Shown: piece after piece, positions 51,751 through 60,414 of the stretch
How the letters are laid out: every line of letters begins with the position of its first letter
Numbering within the stretch: the stretch's first letter is position 1
Assembly: GCA_016932715.1 (NCBI GenBank)
Contig: JAFGCG010000087.1
Span: 1 to 64,000, forward strand
DNA length: 64,000 nt
Source of the DNA: Anaerolineales bacterium
Lineage (GTDB): Bacteria; Chloroflexota; Anaerolineae; Anaerolineales; Villigracilaceae
Direction of reading: 5' to 3'
Translations under genes and position numbers: made by a program
Notes under the pieces: model-generated
The model's database searches: none
What the model saw: the letters and a program-made list of their open reading frames with translations, nothing else
What the model was told of the DNA's origin: nothing

Positions 51751-53064
51751 TTGGATAGTCTCTTGTCGCGTTCACTTCTCCTCAGCCTCCTTACGTACGG
51801 ACTTCTCTTTGCCGGTATTGCCACTGTGCATGGAGAGTTCCTCGCGCTGGCTTTGCCGCTTGTCACGTATTTGTTGCTGGGATATTTGCAGGCGCCCGAA
51901 AAGATCCGGCTCGAAGCCGCACGCCAGTTGAGCGCCGAGCGTGCCTCGCCGAATTCGAATGTGGATGTGACGTTGACCGTTACCAATCGCGGTTCGAACC
52001 TGGAAGAAGTCCTGCTCGAAGACATTTTGCCATCCGGATTGACCATCCGTTCCGATCCTGCGCCTCCGCTCAGGACCAGCCGGCACCTGGTGAGGCTTGC
52101 GAAGGGGGAGTCCTACACCTTTGCCTATACCGTTTCAGGTCCGCGCGGCGGGTATGTGTTCGAGGCGCTCGAGGCGCAGGTCAACGATCATTTAGCGGTC
52201 CGCCGCTCCAGGGTCCGCGTGGAAGCGCAGGGACGTTTGTTCATCCTGCCGCCCGTGACGCGCCTCCGTCATATTGCGATCCGGCCGCGCCGGACGCGGG
52301 TCTATGCCGGGATGATCCCCGCGCGGGCTGGCGGCACAGGGACGGAATTCTTCGGCGTGCGCGAGTATCAGCCGGGCGATTCGCCTCATTCCATCAACTG
52401 GCGCGCCAGCGCGCACTACACCGATACATTGTACGCAAATGAATACCAGCAGGAACGCGTGGCGGACGTGGGGATCGTGCTCGATGGCCGCCTGCGGACC
52501 AACGAATTTGCACGCGGTCATTCGTTGTTCGAATATTCGGTGCAAGCCGCAGCTTCGATTGCGGACGCACTGTTGAGTCAGGGAAACCGTGTTGGGCTTT
52601 TACTGTATGCTTCCTATCTCGGCTGGACGCTGCCCGGTTATGGCAAGATCCAGCGTGAACGGATTTTGCATGCGCTTGCCAACGCGCAGACAGGCGACAG
52701 CGAGGTGTTTTCTGATCTCGAACATATCCCGACACGTCTGTTCCCGCCTGAGTCGCAGATCGTTTTTGTCTCGCCATTGACCGATGATGACTTGAAACCA
52801 TTGATCCAGCTGCGCGCCCAGGGATATGATGTCCTGGTGGTCAGCCCGAACCCGGTCAAGTTCGAGCTGTCGTATTTGCCTTCGTCGAACCCTGGCATAG
52901 ACCTGGCGGGCCGCGTGATCCACATGGAACGCCTCCTGCTGCTGCAGCGACTCCAACGCGCCAATATCCATGTGCTGGACTGGGATGTGAGGGAACCTTT
53001 CGATGTGCTGGTGAAAAGAAAGTTGGGCCGCTCACCCGTCTGGCTGCGCGCGATTGGGAGATGA
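51751..53064 (+). CDS. DUF58 domain protein
   Basis: The protein of about 433-437 residues starts with two membrane helices and an Ig-like segment (VDVTLTVTNRGSNLEEVLLED in outline). It contains the DUF58 motif EFFGVREYQPGDSPHSINWRASAHY, followed by a vWA-like domain without an evident MIDAS. It pairs with the MoxR ATPase. No ATG lies at the N-terminus; TTG 51751 or TTG 51763 is the likely start, both within a GTCGAATAGTC-type repeat, so the first residues are uncertain. Confidence 0.87.
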   Translation: MDSLLSRSLLLSLLTYGLLFAGIATVHGEFLALALPLVTYLLLGYLQAPEKIRLEAARQLSAERASPNSNVDVTLTVTNRGSNLEEVLLEDILPSGLTIRSDPAPPLRTSRHLVRLAKGESYTFAYTVSGPRGGYVFEALEAQVNDHLAVRRSRVRVEAQGRLFILPPVTRLRHIAIRPRRTRVYAGMIPARAGGTGTEFFGVREYQPGDSPHSINWRASAHYTDTLYANEYQQERVADVGIVLDGRLRTNEFARGHSLFEYSVQAAASIADALLSQGNRVGLLLYASYLGWTLPGYGKIQRERILHALANAQTGDSEVFSDLEHIPTRLFPPESQIVFVSPLTDDDLKPLIQLRAQGYDVLVVSPNPVKFELSYLPSSNPGIDLAGRVIHMERLLLLQRLQRANIHVLDWDVREPFDVLVKRKLGRSPVWLRAIGR

Positions 53065-53069
53065 ATTTT

Positions 53070-53156
53070 TTAACCACGAAGGAGCACAAAGGATCACCAA
53101 GGGAAAAGCCTTAAGGTATAAAACTTTGTGTATTTCGTGATCTTTGTGGTAAAAAA
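53070..53156. repeat. Inverted pair of the CCACGAAGGAGCACAAAGG repeat
   Basis: TTTTAACCACGAAGGAGCAC and CAAAGGATCACCAAGG are mirrored by CTTTGTGTATTTCGTGATC and TTTGTGGTAAAA. The pair could fold into a long imperfect stem in the gap between the DUF58 gene and the next membrane protein. Confidence 0.7.
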
Positions 53157-53167
53157 ACTGGAACGAT

Positions 53168-53659
53168 ATGACAATCATTGCACTGATATTGAGCATTCTT
53201 TTGGGAACCGCCTCGCTTGCCACGGGGTATTTGCAGGCCGGAGCAATCGATTATCCGCGCTGGTTTTTGCTTTTGGCAGGGCTCTGGCTTATCGCGCATT
53301 TTCGGAAGTGGTATTGGTTCTCTTCTGCTGCTTTGCTCATGATGATCCTGGCTGCGGCTTATGGCGTGTGGCATGGATTCTCCACGGTCTGGATGTTACT
53401 TGGCGTGGTGGGCGGCTTGCTCGGCTGGGACCTGTCCGATTTTGCGCGCCGGTTGAGCTATGCCGCACCGCTGGACGACACGCGCAGCATGGAACGCCTT
53501 CATCTGGGGCGCGTAGCCATTGTCGCCGCGCTGGGACTCGGGTTGGCGCTGCTCAGTGTTTTTATCCGCTTTCAACGGTTGGCGTTCGAAGTCGCAGTGG
53601 GACTGGTCCTGCTGGCGGCCCTGGGGTTGACGCGTTTGGTCATCGGGTTGAGGAAGTAG
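53168..53659 (+). CDS. Small polytopic membrane protein
   Basis: The 163-residue protein has about five helices. It is Leu, Ala and Trp-rich with few polar residues (MTIIALILSILLGTASLA at the start, WDLSDFARRL in the middle). It is at the end of the MoxR/DUF58 region but separated by a repeat. No named family is recognised. Confidence 0.6.
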   Translation: MTIIALILSILLGTASLATGYLQAGAIDYPRWFLLLAGLWLIAHFRKWYWFSSAALLMMILAAAYGVWHGFSTVWMLLGVVGGLLGWDLSDFARRLSYAAPLDDTRSMERLHLGRVAIVAALGLGLALLSVFIRFQRLAFEVAVGLVLLAALGLTRLVIGLRK

Positions 53660-53769
53660 TAGCTGTCAGCGTTTAGCTATGAGCTGTTAGCGACTAGCCG
53701 CTTTTAGGCTTTACCATTTTTAACAGGAGGTCTTGAGACTTCCCGTTAAAAACGGTAAAGCCATAATTT
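53660..53769. repeat. CAGCGNTTAGC tract and GGCTTTACC..GGTAAAGCC inverted repeat
   Basis: AGCTGTCAGCGTTTAGC, GAGCTGTTAGC and GACTAGCCGC are degenerate 7-8 base units. They are followed by GGCTTTACCATTTTTAAC (from 53707) mirrored by GTTAAAAACGGTAAAGCC (to 53762). The last arm is the same element as at 64-88. The gap holds no gene. Confidence 0.7.
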
Positions 53770-54312
53770 CTAAAGCCTCGCCAGCCACTCTTCTGTTTCT
53801 TTTGGATGCCTAAATCGAATCAACTTCAGGTGCTGATGCTCAGGCTGGGATAACAGTATTGGGAATTCGCGCTTTCTCCTCCAGTAGGTTTTGAACAACC
53901 AGTGATACAAAGAATCAGTTGACCAAAGCTTGAAATGGATCCAAATCGGCTCATAGTTCGTGCCCCAGAGCAGTTCCTGAGACCACCAGCGGGTGAAGCT
54001 GCGGTGCGTCAGCTGCCACAAAACCCTCCAGATCGAGTAATCCAGCCAGATAACGGCTTCCGCTTTGGGCCAGATGAGATCGCGCACCACGTGATAATTC
54101 CCGGCAACGATCCATTTTTCAGCCTGCGTGGCTTTTTCGACGCGGGCGCGGAACACCTCCAGAGGAGCAGCCTGCCAGTTCGGTTCCCAGTTGAGAGCAT
54201 CGAGTTCGATGTAATTCAGGCCAAAGTGCCCGGCAAGCTTTTCTGCCAGCGTGGATTTGCCTGAACTCGTCACGCCGACGACAACCACGCGTTTGTAGGG
54301 GAATGAGGACAT
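53770..54312 (-). CDS. P-loop kinase-like protein (AAA/adenylate kinase-type)
   Basis: The 180-residue protein starts VVVVGVTSSGKSTLAEKLAG (Walker A, GVTSSGKST), with LNYIELDALNWEPNW just after. It resembles the topology-modulation/AAA_18 group of small P-loop kinases. VIWLDYSIWRVLWQLTHRS and a Trp-rich lid follow. The substrate is unknown. I start at ATG 54312; ATG 54336 would put eight residues before the usual start. Confidence 0.8.
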   Translation of the reverse strand: MSSFPYKRVVVVGVTSSGKSTLAEKLAGHFGLNYIELDALNWEPNWQAAPLEVFRARVEKATQAEKWIVAGNYHVVRDLIWPKAEAVIWLDYSIWRVLWQLTHRSFTRWWSQELLWGTNYEPIWIHFKLWSTDSLYHWLFKTYWRRKREFPILLSQPEHQHLKLIRFRHPKETEEWLARL

Positions 54313-54323
54313 AAGGATTTTTG

Positions 54324-54397
54324 AACCGCGAAGCACGCGAAGAGTGCCAAGAAACTTTTTAAAGCCTTCGTGAGCTTCGCGTTCTTCGCGGTTAATG
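54324..54397. repeat. Inverted pair of the ACCGCGAAGCACGCGAAG repeat
   Basis: TGAACCGCGAAGCACGCGAAG is mirrored by CTTCGCGTTCTTCGCGGTTAA about 35 bases later, between converging-strand neighbours. This is a GC-richer version of the CCACGAAGG family. Confidence 0.65.
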
Positions 54398-54408
54398 CCT
54401 CTCGGAAT

Positions 54409-55515
54409 CTATCTTACATAAATCGGGTTGCTGAAGATCCAGCCGCGTTTGGCACCGAGATAGTTTTTCCATACCTCCACGCGATAAACGCCCGGTTCGG
54501 TCGCGCTGTAGGCACAGGCTTGGGAGCTTTTCCAGATCGCAATTATTTTTCCATCTTTGATTAGGCGGATCTCAGCGGGCTTGGGCAGGTGTGCCTGCAG
54601 GGTCACGCCGCCCTTGGCAGAAATCGCCTCGCCCATGATCACAGATTGTTCGAGCCCTCTTGCCTTGAAGGTGAAGCCGCGCGTGGAGCCCGGCAGGTCG
54701 TACCCCACGAAGCAGCGCCCGGCTGCCAGGGCTTCGTAAATCATTTTTTTGTCGGCGGGCACATCACCGCTCAGTGATTCAGGGATGAAAACGTGCGTAT
54801 TCACGGTGCGGAAGTGGAAGTCATAGGGGAAAATCACGCGATGCAGCGGGCCCATGCTCATGTTGAGCGCGTGTGCATCCGAGCCGCCAATGGCAACGAC
54901 GCGCTCTCCACTTGCGAGCAGGTCGTCCCAGCGCTGCAGGGTTTCAGGCATGGGGTGATGAGCGATGAAGTGCGGAAAGAACGCGTAGAACAAGGCATGC
55001 AGCTTTGTGTGCAGGACGGTCTTGAGTTCGCTCAACCCGTTCCAAAGCTCGAGGCCGGTGAAGCCATGTACATCCCAGGCTTCCCAGGAAATGCTCGTTT
55101 CATTGAAAATCGGAGATGCCACATCATCGGGGTGAGCAGGGAAGCAGAGCCCGCCCGCCTCGTTGACCCCGTTGATGAGCGTTTGCGGGTCATCTGCCAG
55201 CCCGGACAAATCCCGATTGGTGTTGAACACCAGCAGGTGATTCTTTTGCGGATCCAGGTCCTGGTCGTGGATTTCCTCTCCGACCAGGAGCAGGACGCGG
55301 CTTGTCCTGAGCCGTTGCGCTGAGCCTGTCGAAGCGGAAGTCGAAGGGGCGCCGACGCGGTAGTATCCTTCCACACCCTGCACCAGGATGTTATGGTCCG
55401 TCACAATGACAGCCTCCAGACCCGTTTTGATCGCTGCCTGGGCTATATCTTTGTGAGTGCCCGTCCCGTCTGAATAGACGGTGTGCATGTGCAAATTCAC
55501 GACAATTTCGTGCAT
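54409..55515 (-). CDS. PHP-domain phosphoesterase-like protein
   Basis: The 368-residue protein starts with the PHP motif NLHMHTVYSDGTG (HxH at residues 8-10) and has AVIVTDHN, LLVGEEIHDQD, CFPAHPDD and IGGSDAHAL. These residues bind a di- or trinuclear metal centre and suggest a phosphodiester or phosphate-ester hydrolase. The C-terminal 80 residues are a beta-rich domain (VTLQAHLPKPAEIRLIKDG). The segment STSASTGSAQRLRTS (about residue 57-71) is coded by a repeat at 55301-55347. Confidence 0.85.
   Translation of the reverse strand: MHEIVVNLHMHTVYSDGTGTHKDIAQAAIKTGLEAVIVTDHNILVQGVEGYYRVGAPSTSASTGSAQRLRTSRVLLLVGEEIHDQDLDPQKNHLLVFNTNRDLSGLADDPQTLINGVNEAGGLCFPAHPDDVASPIFNETSISWEAWDVHGFTGLELWNGLSELKTVLHTKLHALFYAFFPHFIAHHPMPETLQRWDDLLASGERVVAIGGSDAHALNMSMGPLHRVIFPYDFHFRTVNTHVFIPESLSGDVPADKKMIYEALAAGRCFVGYDLPGSTRGFTFKARGLEQSVIMGEAISAKGGVTLQAHLPKPAEIRLIKDGKIIAIWKSSQACAYSATEPGVYRVEVWKNYLGAKRGWIFSNPIYVR
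55301..55347. repeat. In-frame CTTGTCCTGAGC/GTCGAAGCGG repeat in the PHP gene
   Basis: CTTGTCCTGAGCCGTTGCGC, CTGAGCCTGTCGAAGCGG and AGTCGAAGG are read in frame by the PHP gene between its first two metal motifs. The same family lies in intergenic DNA at 36655-36680 and 12722-12760. Confidence 0.65.
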
Positions 55516-55594
55516 GAGACCTCAATTTCAGAAGGATGTGTCCGGAGAACTCTGCTTGTCTGGAAAAAGCTTCGCAGGGCGAGAAACCCTCAAG

Positions 55595-55624
55595 TTGACG
55601 GTTCTTCTGCCTAGCAGGTATAAT
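55595..55624 (+). promoter_or_regulatory. Promoter of secG
   Basis: TTGACG (55595-55600) and a perfect TATAAT (55619-55624) are 18 bases apart, with AAGGAGG (55640-55646) ten bases before the ATG at 55657. Confidence 0.7.
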
Positions 55625-55656
55625 GTTTCCGCTTAATACAAGGAGGCACGTCCTAA

Positions 55657-55878
55657 ATGATTACCTATCTAAATATCGCGCTGATTATAATCTCGGTCCT
55701 GCTCATCGTAAGCGTTATCCTGCAAAGTAAAGGTGCAGGCCTGGGCGGGCTGACGGGCGCCGACACAGGCAGTATCTTCACTGCCCGCCGCGGCGTCGAG
55801 CGCACATTGTTCTGGGTCACGATTGTTCTAAGCGTTATTTTCTTTGTCCTGGTCATAACGCTTCTGCTCGTCGCGTAG
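55657..55878 (+). CDS. secG: Preprotein translocase subunit SecG
   Basis: SecG is the small auxiliary subunit of the SecYEG channel. The 73-residue protein has two transmembrane helices separated by the conserved VILQSKGAGLGGLTGADTGSIFTARRGVERTL segment, containing the QxxKGxGLG..FG/GADTGSIF motif of bacterial SecG. Length and layout fit. It has its own promoter. Confidence 0.93.
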   Translation: MITYLNIALIIISVLLIVSVILQSKGAGLGGLTGADTGSIFTARRGVERTLFWVTIVLSVIFFVLVITLLLVA

Positions 55879-56221
55879 CTCCATGGAGCTCTTCGAAAAG
55901 GCCGTTTGATCCGCGCGGCTCGCTTGCGTCCGCGAGGATGGGAAACGTGCCTTTTGTTTTTGTGCAGTTCGGTTTTAAACACAAAGGACACAATGGGCAC
56001 TAAGGCTCTATGATCTCCGCTCCAAAGAGGGTTTTCCAACTTATACCGCCTGATGTCGGACGCATTGGAAAGGCTGTTCCGGGTGCTGCATTTAGAGTTC
56101 ATATGAAAGACGGCATTAAACGAATTGTTGTTTGAAATGTCTCGCTATCAAAGATCCTTGAAAGTTGAGCCTTAAAACCTTTGAGTCCTTCGTGCCCTTT
56201 GTGTTTAATTGCTCATCATAG
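55879..56221. other. Gene-free gap between secG and the peptide-binding protein
   Basis: The 343-base stretch contains the paired repeat ACACAAAGGACACAATGGGC (55979-55998) and CCTTCGTGCCCTTTGTG (56188-56205), inverted with respect to each other. An ATG-initiated frame of 41 codons (56010-56135) lies between the arms, without a ribosome-binding site or recognisable family. I therefore do not call it as a gene. Confidence 0.6.
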
Positions 56222-57937
56222 ATGCGCAGAAATTTTCTTATTATGAAACAATTACGCTGGCAGATACTGGTTGTTGTTGTCACGCTGGGGATCGTGGCTG
56301 TGCTGTTATTCAGCCAGCAGTCGCCTGTCGCCACCGGTCCGTTCCTGCCACAGCCCGAACAGGGAGGTATCTACACCGAGGGCCTGGTCGGCTCGCTGGG
56401 ACGGCTCAGCCCACTGTTGGATTGGAATAACGCCGCCGATCGTGCAGTCAACCGATTGCTCTTCAGCGGGCTGATCCGCTTTGATGAGCACGGCTTGCCC
56501 CAGGCTGATCTTGCAAAAGGCTGGGGCGTTTCGGAAGACGGCACACTGTACAACTTTACGATTCGGGAGAACGCGGTCTGGCATGATGGCACGCCGGTGA
56601 CCAGTGACGATGTGCTCTTCACCATCGACAGGATGAAGAGCGCCGGTTCCTTGTATCCGCAGGATGTCAAGGACTTGTGGGGCAAGATCGAAGTCACAAA
56701 GCTCAACGACAAAAATCTAAAGTTCACTCTGCCTGAACCGTACGTTCCTTTCATCGATTATTTGGGATTTGGTCTCCTGCCGAGACACCTGCTCGAGTCA
56801 GTGCCGCCCGATCAGCTGCAAGCCGCGGATTTTAATATCAACCCGGTTGGCACCGGTCCTTATAAATTCGATCACCTGATCGTGGACGGCGGCCAGATCA
56901 CAGGGGTGGTTTTGACCGTCTCCAACACCTACTATGGACGCCCTCCATTCATCGAGCAGGCCGTGTTCCGTTATTACCCGACCTCTGCGGCCGCATACGA
57001 TGCCTATCAGCAGGGTGATGTCCTCTCGGTGAGTCAGATCACGTCTGATGTGCTGGAAAGCGCGCTGGAGGAGCCAAATCTCTCCCTCTATACCAGCCGC
57101 CTGCCACAAATGACCTTTGTGCTGTTCAATTTGAACAATCCGGAGGTGGCTTTTTTTCAGAATGAAAAAGTGCGCCGCGCCCTCATGCTGGCGACCAACC
57201 GCCCGTATATCATCAACACGCTGCTGAAGGGCCAGGCGGTGCTGACCGACGGTCCCATCCTGCCGGGGTCGTGGGCATATTACGATGGCACCGAGCATTT
57301 CGAGTACAACCCCGAGGAATCGGTCAGCCTGCTGAAGGGGGAAGGCTATGTCATTCCTGCGGAGGGCGGGGATGCCCGCGCCAAAGAAGGCGCTTTGCTT
57401 GCCTTCACGCTGCTGCATCCCGATGACCCGGTCCACACAAAGATCGCAGAGATGATCAGGGAAGAATGGGCCGGGATTGGCGTGCGCGTGGATTTGCAGG
57501 CTGTGCCCTATGATAAGCTCGCCACGGATTTTCTCGCCTCGCGCGGCTACCAGGCTGCTCTCGTTGACCTGAACCTTTCGCGCACCCCGGACCCCGATCC
57601 GTATCCCTTCTGGCACCAGGCGGAAGCCACCGGTGGACAGAACTACTCGCAATGGGATAGCCGCACCGCCAGCGAGTATCTCGAACAGGCGCGCGTCACC
57701 ACCGATTACACCTTGCGTGCGCGGCTCTATCGCAACTTCCAGGTGGTCTTTGCCAGGGAGCTGCCGGCGCTGCCCTTGTTTGCTCCGGTCTACTCCTATG
57801 GGGTCGACTCGCAAGTACAAGGGGTGCAGGTCGCGGCGCTGTACGATCCGAGCGATCGTCTGGCGACGTTTGGCAATTGGTATCTGCTCACACGCCGCGC
57901 CCTCGGGCAGACCGAAGTCCCCACCACTGCGCCCTAG
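56222..57937 (+). CDS. ABC transporter substrate-binding protein, family 5 (peptide/nickel type)
   Basis: The 571-residue protein has an N-terminal membrane anchor (QILVVVVTLGIVAVLLFS) and the SBP_bac_5 domain: GTLYNFTIRENAVWHDGTPVTSDDV, NPVGTGPYKF, TFVLFNLNNPEVAFFQNEKVRRALM and PDPYPFWHQAEATGGQNYSQW segments. Such proteins capture oligopeptides or similar solutes for an ABC permease, which is not encoded beside it. ATG 56222 or ATG 56243 is the start. The dipeptidase follows by 28 bases, making a plausible peptide-use pair. Confidence 0.9.
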   Translation: MRRNFLIMKQLRWQILVVVVTLGIVAVLLFSQQSPVATGPFLPQPEQGGIYTEGLVGSLGRLSPLLDWNNAADRAVNRLLFSGLIRFDEHGLPQADLAKGWGVSEDGTLYNFTIRENAVWHDGTPVTSDDVLFTIDRMKSAGSLYPQDVKDLWGKIEVTKLNDKNLKFTLPEPYVPFIDYLGFGLLPRHLLESVPPDQLQAADFNINPVGTGPYKFDHLIVDGGQITGVVLTVSNTYYGRPPFIEQAVFRYYPTSAAAYDAYQQGDVLSVSQITSDVLESALEEPNLSLYTSRLPQMTFVLFNLNNPEVAFFQNEKVRRALMLATNRPYIINTLLKGQAVLTDGPILPGSWAYYDGTEHFEYNPEESVSLLKGEGYVIPAEGGDARAKEGALLAFTLLHPDDPVHTKIAEMIREEWAGIGVRVDLQAVPYDKLATDFLASRGYQAALVDLNLSRTPDPDPYPFWHQAEATGGQNYSQWDSRTASEYLEQARVTTDYTLRARLYRNFQVVFARELPALPLFAPVYSYGVDSQVQGVQVAALYDPSDRLATFGNWYLLTRRALGQTEVPTTAP

Positions 57938-57965
57938 CTAAAACGTTCATCCGAAAAGAGGAATT

Positions 57966-59354
57966 ATGAGCGAACTTCAAAAAGCACTCGATTATGCAAA
58001 TCAAAACCGTGAACGATTTTTGAATGACCTGATCGAAGTGCTGAAAATTCCGTCCATCTCCACGGACCCGCAGTTCAACGATGAAGTCCTGCGCACCGCT
58101 GAGTGGATGGCAAATTATCTGAAACGACTTGGCATGGAAAACATCGAAATCATGCCCACGGTCAAAGTCATGTCCAAAGAGGGCGGGCATCCTGTCGTCT
58201 ATGCCGATTACCTCAAAAAGCCTGGCGCACCGACGGTTCTGGTCTACGGTCATTATGATGTCCAGCCTCCTGATCCGGAGGATTTGTGGGAAACAGGTCC
58301 GTTCGAACCTGAGGTGCGCGACGACCTGTTGTTTGGGCGCGGCGCCTCCGACATGAAGGGCCAGGCGCTGGCAACTTTCCATGCCATCGAATCTCTGATG
58401 AAGAATGGCGGGCTGCCGGTCAATTTGAAGTTCCTTTTGGAAGGCGAGGAGGAGATTGGCTCCAAGCATTTGGAGCCTTTCCTCCAGAAACATGCCGATA
58501 AATTCAAAGCAGATGTTTCGCTCAATCCTGATGCCGGCATGATGGGCATTGATATGCCGACCATCACCTATGGCTTGCGCGGACTTTCCTATTTCGAGAT
58601 CAATATCTGGGGTCCCAAAGCGGACCTGCACTCCGGTTTATATGGCGGCGCGGTCCATAATCCCGCCCAGGTCCTGGCAGAGCTGGTCGCCAAAATGCAC
58701 GATGAAAAGGGCCGCGTGACCCTGCCTGGCTTTTATGATCCTGTGCGCACGCTCAGCCCGCAGGAACGCGCCGACTTTGCCCGTCTGCCAAACGATGACG
58801 CAAGTTATTTGAAGGAGACAGGCGTCCCGGCTTTGTGGGGCGAAGAGGGCTACACCTCCGCCGAACGAACCGGCGCGCGTCCGACCCTCGAAGTGAACGG
58901 ATTGTTCTCCGGCTGGACGGGCCCCGGCTCGAAGACCGTCCTGCCGGCGAAAGCCATGGCGAAGATCTCCTGCCGCCTCGTTCCGGACCAGATCCCGGCG
59001 GAGGTGAAAAAACAAATGGAACGCTTCATGGCGGAGAACGCGCCCAAGACGGTCAAGTGGGAAGTTCTCGACCTGACAAGCAGTCCAACCGCCATCGCGG
59101 ACTTGAACAACCCGGGCGTCAAAGCCATGCACGATGCCATGCAGGCGGTTTGGGGCATGCGCCCGTTTTACCGGCGGGAGGGTGGTTCCATCGGCGCGGT
59201 GGCGATGCTGCAACAGATCTGCGGCGTGGAGTCTGTGCTGGTAGGTATGGGATTGCCAACGGACAACGTCCATTCACCGAATGAACATCTGCATTTGCCG
59301 ACGTGGTACAAGGGCATTGACGCCTTCATTCACTTCTTTTGCAACCTGGGATAG
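57966..59354 (+). CDS. M20 family dipeptidase
   Basis: The 462-residue enzyme has the di-zinc site motifs of peptidase M20: YGHYDVQPPDP, GRGASDMKGQ, EGEEEIGS, and a later SPNEHLHLPT. The dimerisation domain has HSGLYGGAVHNP. It is related to carnosinase/CNDP-type dipeptidases. AAGAGGAAT precedes the ATG. It follows the peptide-binding protein. Confidence 0.94.
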   Translation: MSELQKALDYANQNRERFLNDLIEVLKIPSISTDPQFNDEVLRTAEWMANYLKRLGMENIEIMPTVKVMSKEGGHPVVYADYLKKPGAPTVLVYGHYDVQPPDPEDLWETGPFEPEVRDDLLFGRGASDMKGQALATFHAIESLMKNGGLPVNLKFLLEGEEEIGSKHLEPFLQKHADKFKADVSLNPDAGMMGIDMPTITYGLRGLSYFEINIWGPKADLHSGLYGGAVHNPAQVLAELVAKMHDEKGRVTLPGFYDPVRTLSPQERADFARLPNDDASYLKETGVPALWGEEGYTSAERTGARPTLEVNGLFSGWTGPGSKTVLPAKAMAKISCRLVPDQIPAEVKKQMERFMAENAPKTVKWEVLDLTSSPTAIADLNNPGVKAMHDAMQAVWGMRPFYRREGGSIGAVAMLQQICGVESVLVGMGLPTDNVHSPNEHLHLPTWYKGIDAFIHFFCNLG

Positions 59355-59435
59355 TTCGGAAAGCCTTGCGAAGGCTCAATTGAGTTCATCCATTGTCCCT
59401 CAGGGGAGGGACATGTTTATAGGATAAATAAACTT

Positions 59436-60317
59436 ATGGAAGATAAAATTATTACGTACGGCGGACAGGCAGTGATCGAAGGCGTGATGATGCGCGGGCA
59501 AAAGGCGTTTGCGATCGCTATGCGTGCTCCCGACGGAAACATTGTTGTTCACAAGGAAGATCTCGCGGCAGTATACCGCTCGCGGATCACGAAGATACCA
59601 TTCCTGCGCGGCGTCATTTTGCTCTGGGACGCGCTTGGACTAGGTATGCGCGCCCTGACGCTTTCTGCCAATACCCAGACAGGTGAGGATGAAAAGCTGG
59701 AAGGTCCCGCGCTCTATCTGACCCTTGGTCTCTCTCTCTCGATCGGTATCGGGTTGTTTTTCCTCCTGCCAGCCGGGGCGGGCGGCCTGGCTGAGAAATA
59801 TCTGGGCTGGAATGCCTGGCTGGCAAATCTGCTCGAAGGCATTGTCCGTTTGATCCTGATAGTTGGCTATATTTGGGCAATCGGATTCATGCCCGATGTC
59901 AAGCGTCTTTTCAGTTATCACGGCGCGGAGCACAAGACCATCAATGCCTATGAAGCGGGCGCGGAACTGACTCCCGAATCGGTGGCGAAGTTCTCCCTGG
60001 AGCATCCGCGCTGCGGCACGGCATTCCTCCTGACACTGGTATTGATCTCGATCGTGGCTTTCACGGCCCTGGGACCGCTCTCCATGTTTTGGCGGCTTGC
60101 CAGCCGCGTGCTGTTGATCCCTGTCCTGGCGGGGATCGCGGTGGAATATATCCGCTGGACCGCCAATCATCTGGATTCGCCGCTCGTGCGCTTCCTCATC
60201 AAGCCGAATCTTGCTCTGCAAGCCCTGACCACGCGCGAACCCGACGCGTCCATGCTGGAGGTCGCCATCCAATCCTTCAAGACCATGCGCCAGGCAGAAC
60301 AGGAACTTGTAGTTTAG
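59436..60317 (+). CDS. DUF1385 membrane protein (YqhQ-like)
   Basis: The 293-residue protein matches DUF1385. GGQAVIEGVMMRG is at the N-terminus. KIPFLRGVILLWDALGLG is followed by four helices. SYHGAEHKTINAYEAGAELT, HPRCGTAF and the end motif QALTTREPD also match. The conserved His/Cys residues suggest metal binding in a membrane setting. The family has no firm function. It has a terminator after it. Confidence 0.9.
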   Translation: MEDKIITYGGQAVIEGVMMRGQKAFAIAMRAPDGNIVVHKEDLAAVYRSRITKIPFLRGVILLWDALGLGMRALTLSANTQTGEDEKLEGPALYLTLGLSLSIGIGLFFLLPAGAGGLAEKYLGWNAWLANLLEGIVRLILIVGYIWAIGFMPDVKRLFSYHGAEHKTINAYEAGAELTPESVAKFSLEHPRCGTAFLLTLVLISIVAFTALGPLSMFWRLASRVLLIPVLAGIAVEYIRWTANHLDSPLVRFLIKPNLALQALTTREPDASMLEVAIQSFKTMRQAEQELVV

Positions 60318-60345
60318 AAATCTTAACCCGTTTGGAATATGCATA

Positions 60346-60376
60346 AATAAGGGCAGATATCGCCCTTATTTTTTAT
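60346..60376 (+). terminator. Intrinsic terminator after the DUF1385 gene
   Basis: AATAAGGGC (60346-60354) pairs with GCCCTTATT (60362-60370) around a seven-base loop and is followed by TTTTTATT. Confidence 0.8.
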
Positions 60377-60414
60377 TAATTTCTGTGTAGGAAATTCAAG
60401 ATAGAATTTCTTGC

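Noticed and set aside
56010-56135. Small open frame of 41 codons in the gap after secG
   Set aside because: It has no ribosome-binding site, no recognisable family and lies between two repeat arms, so there is no support for coding.
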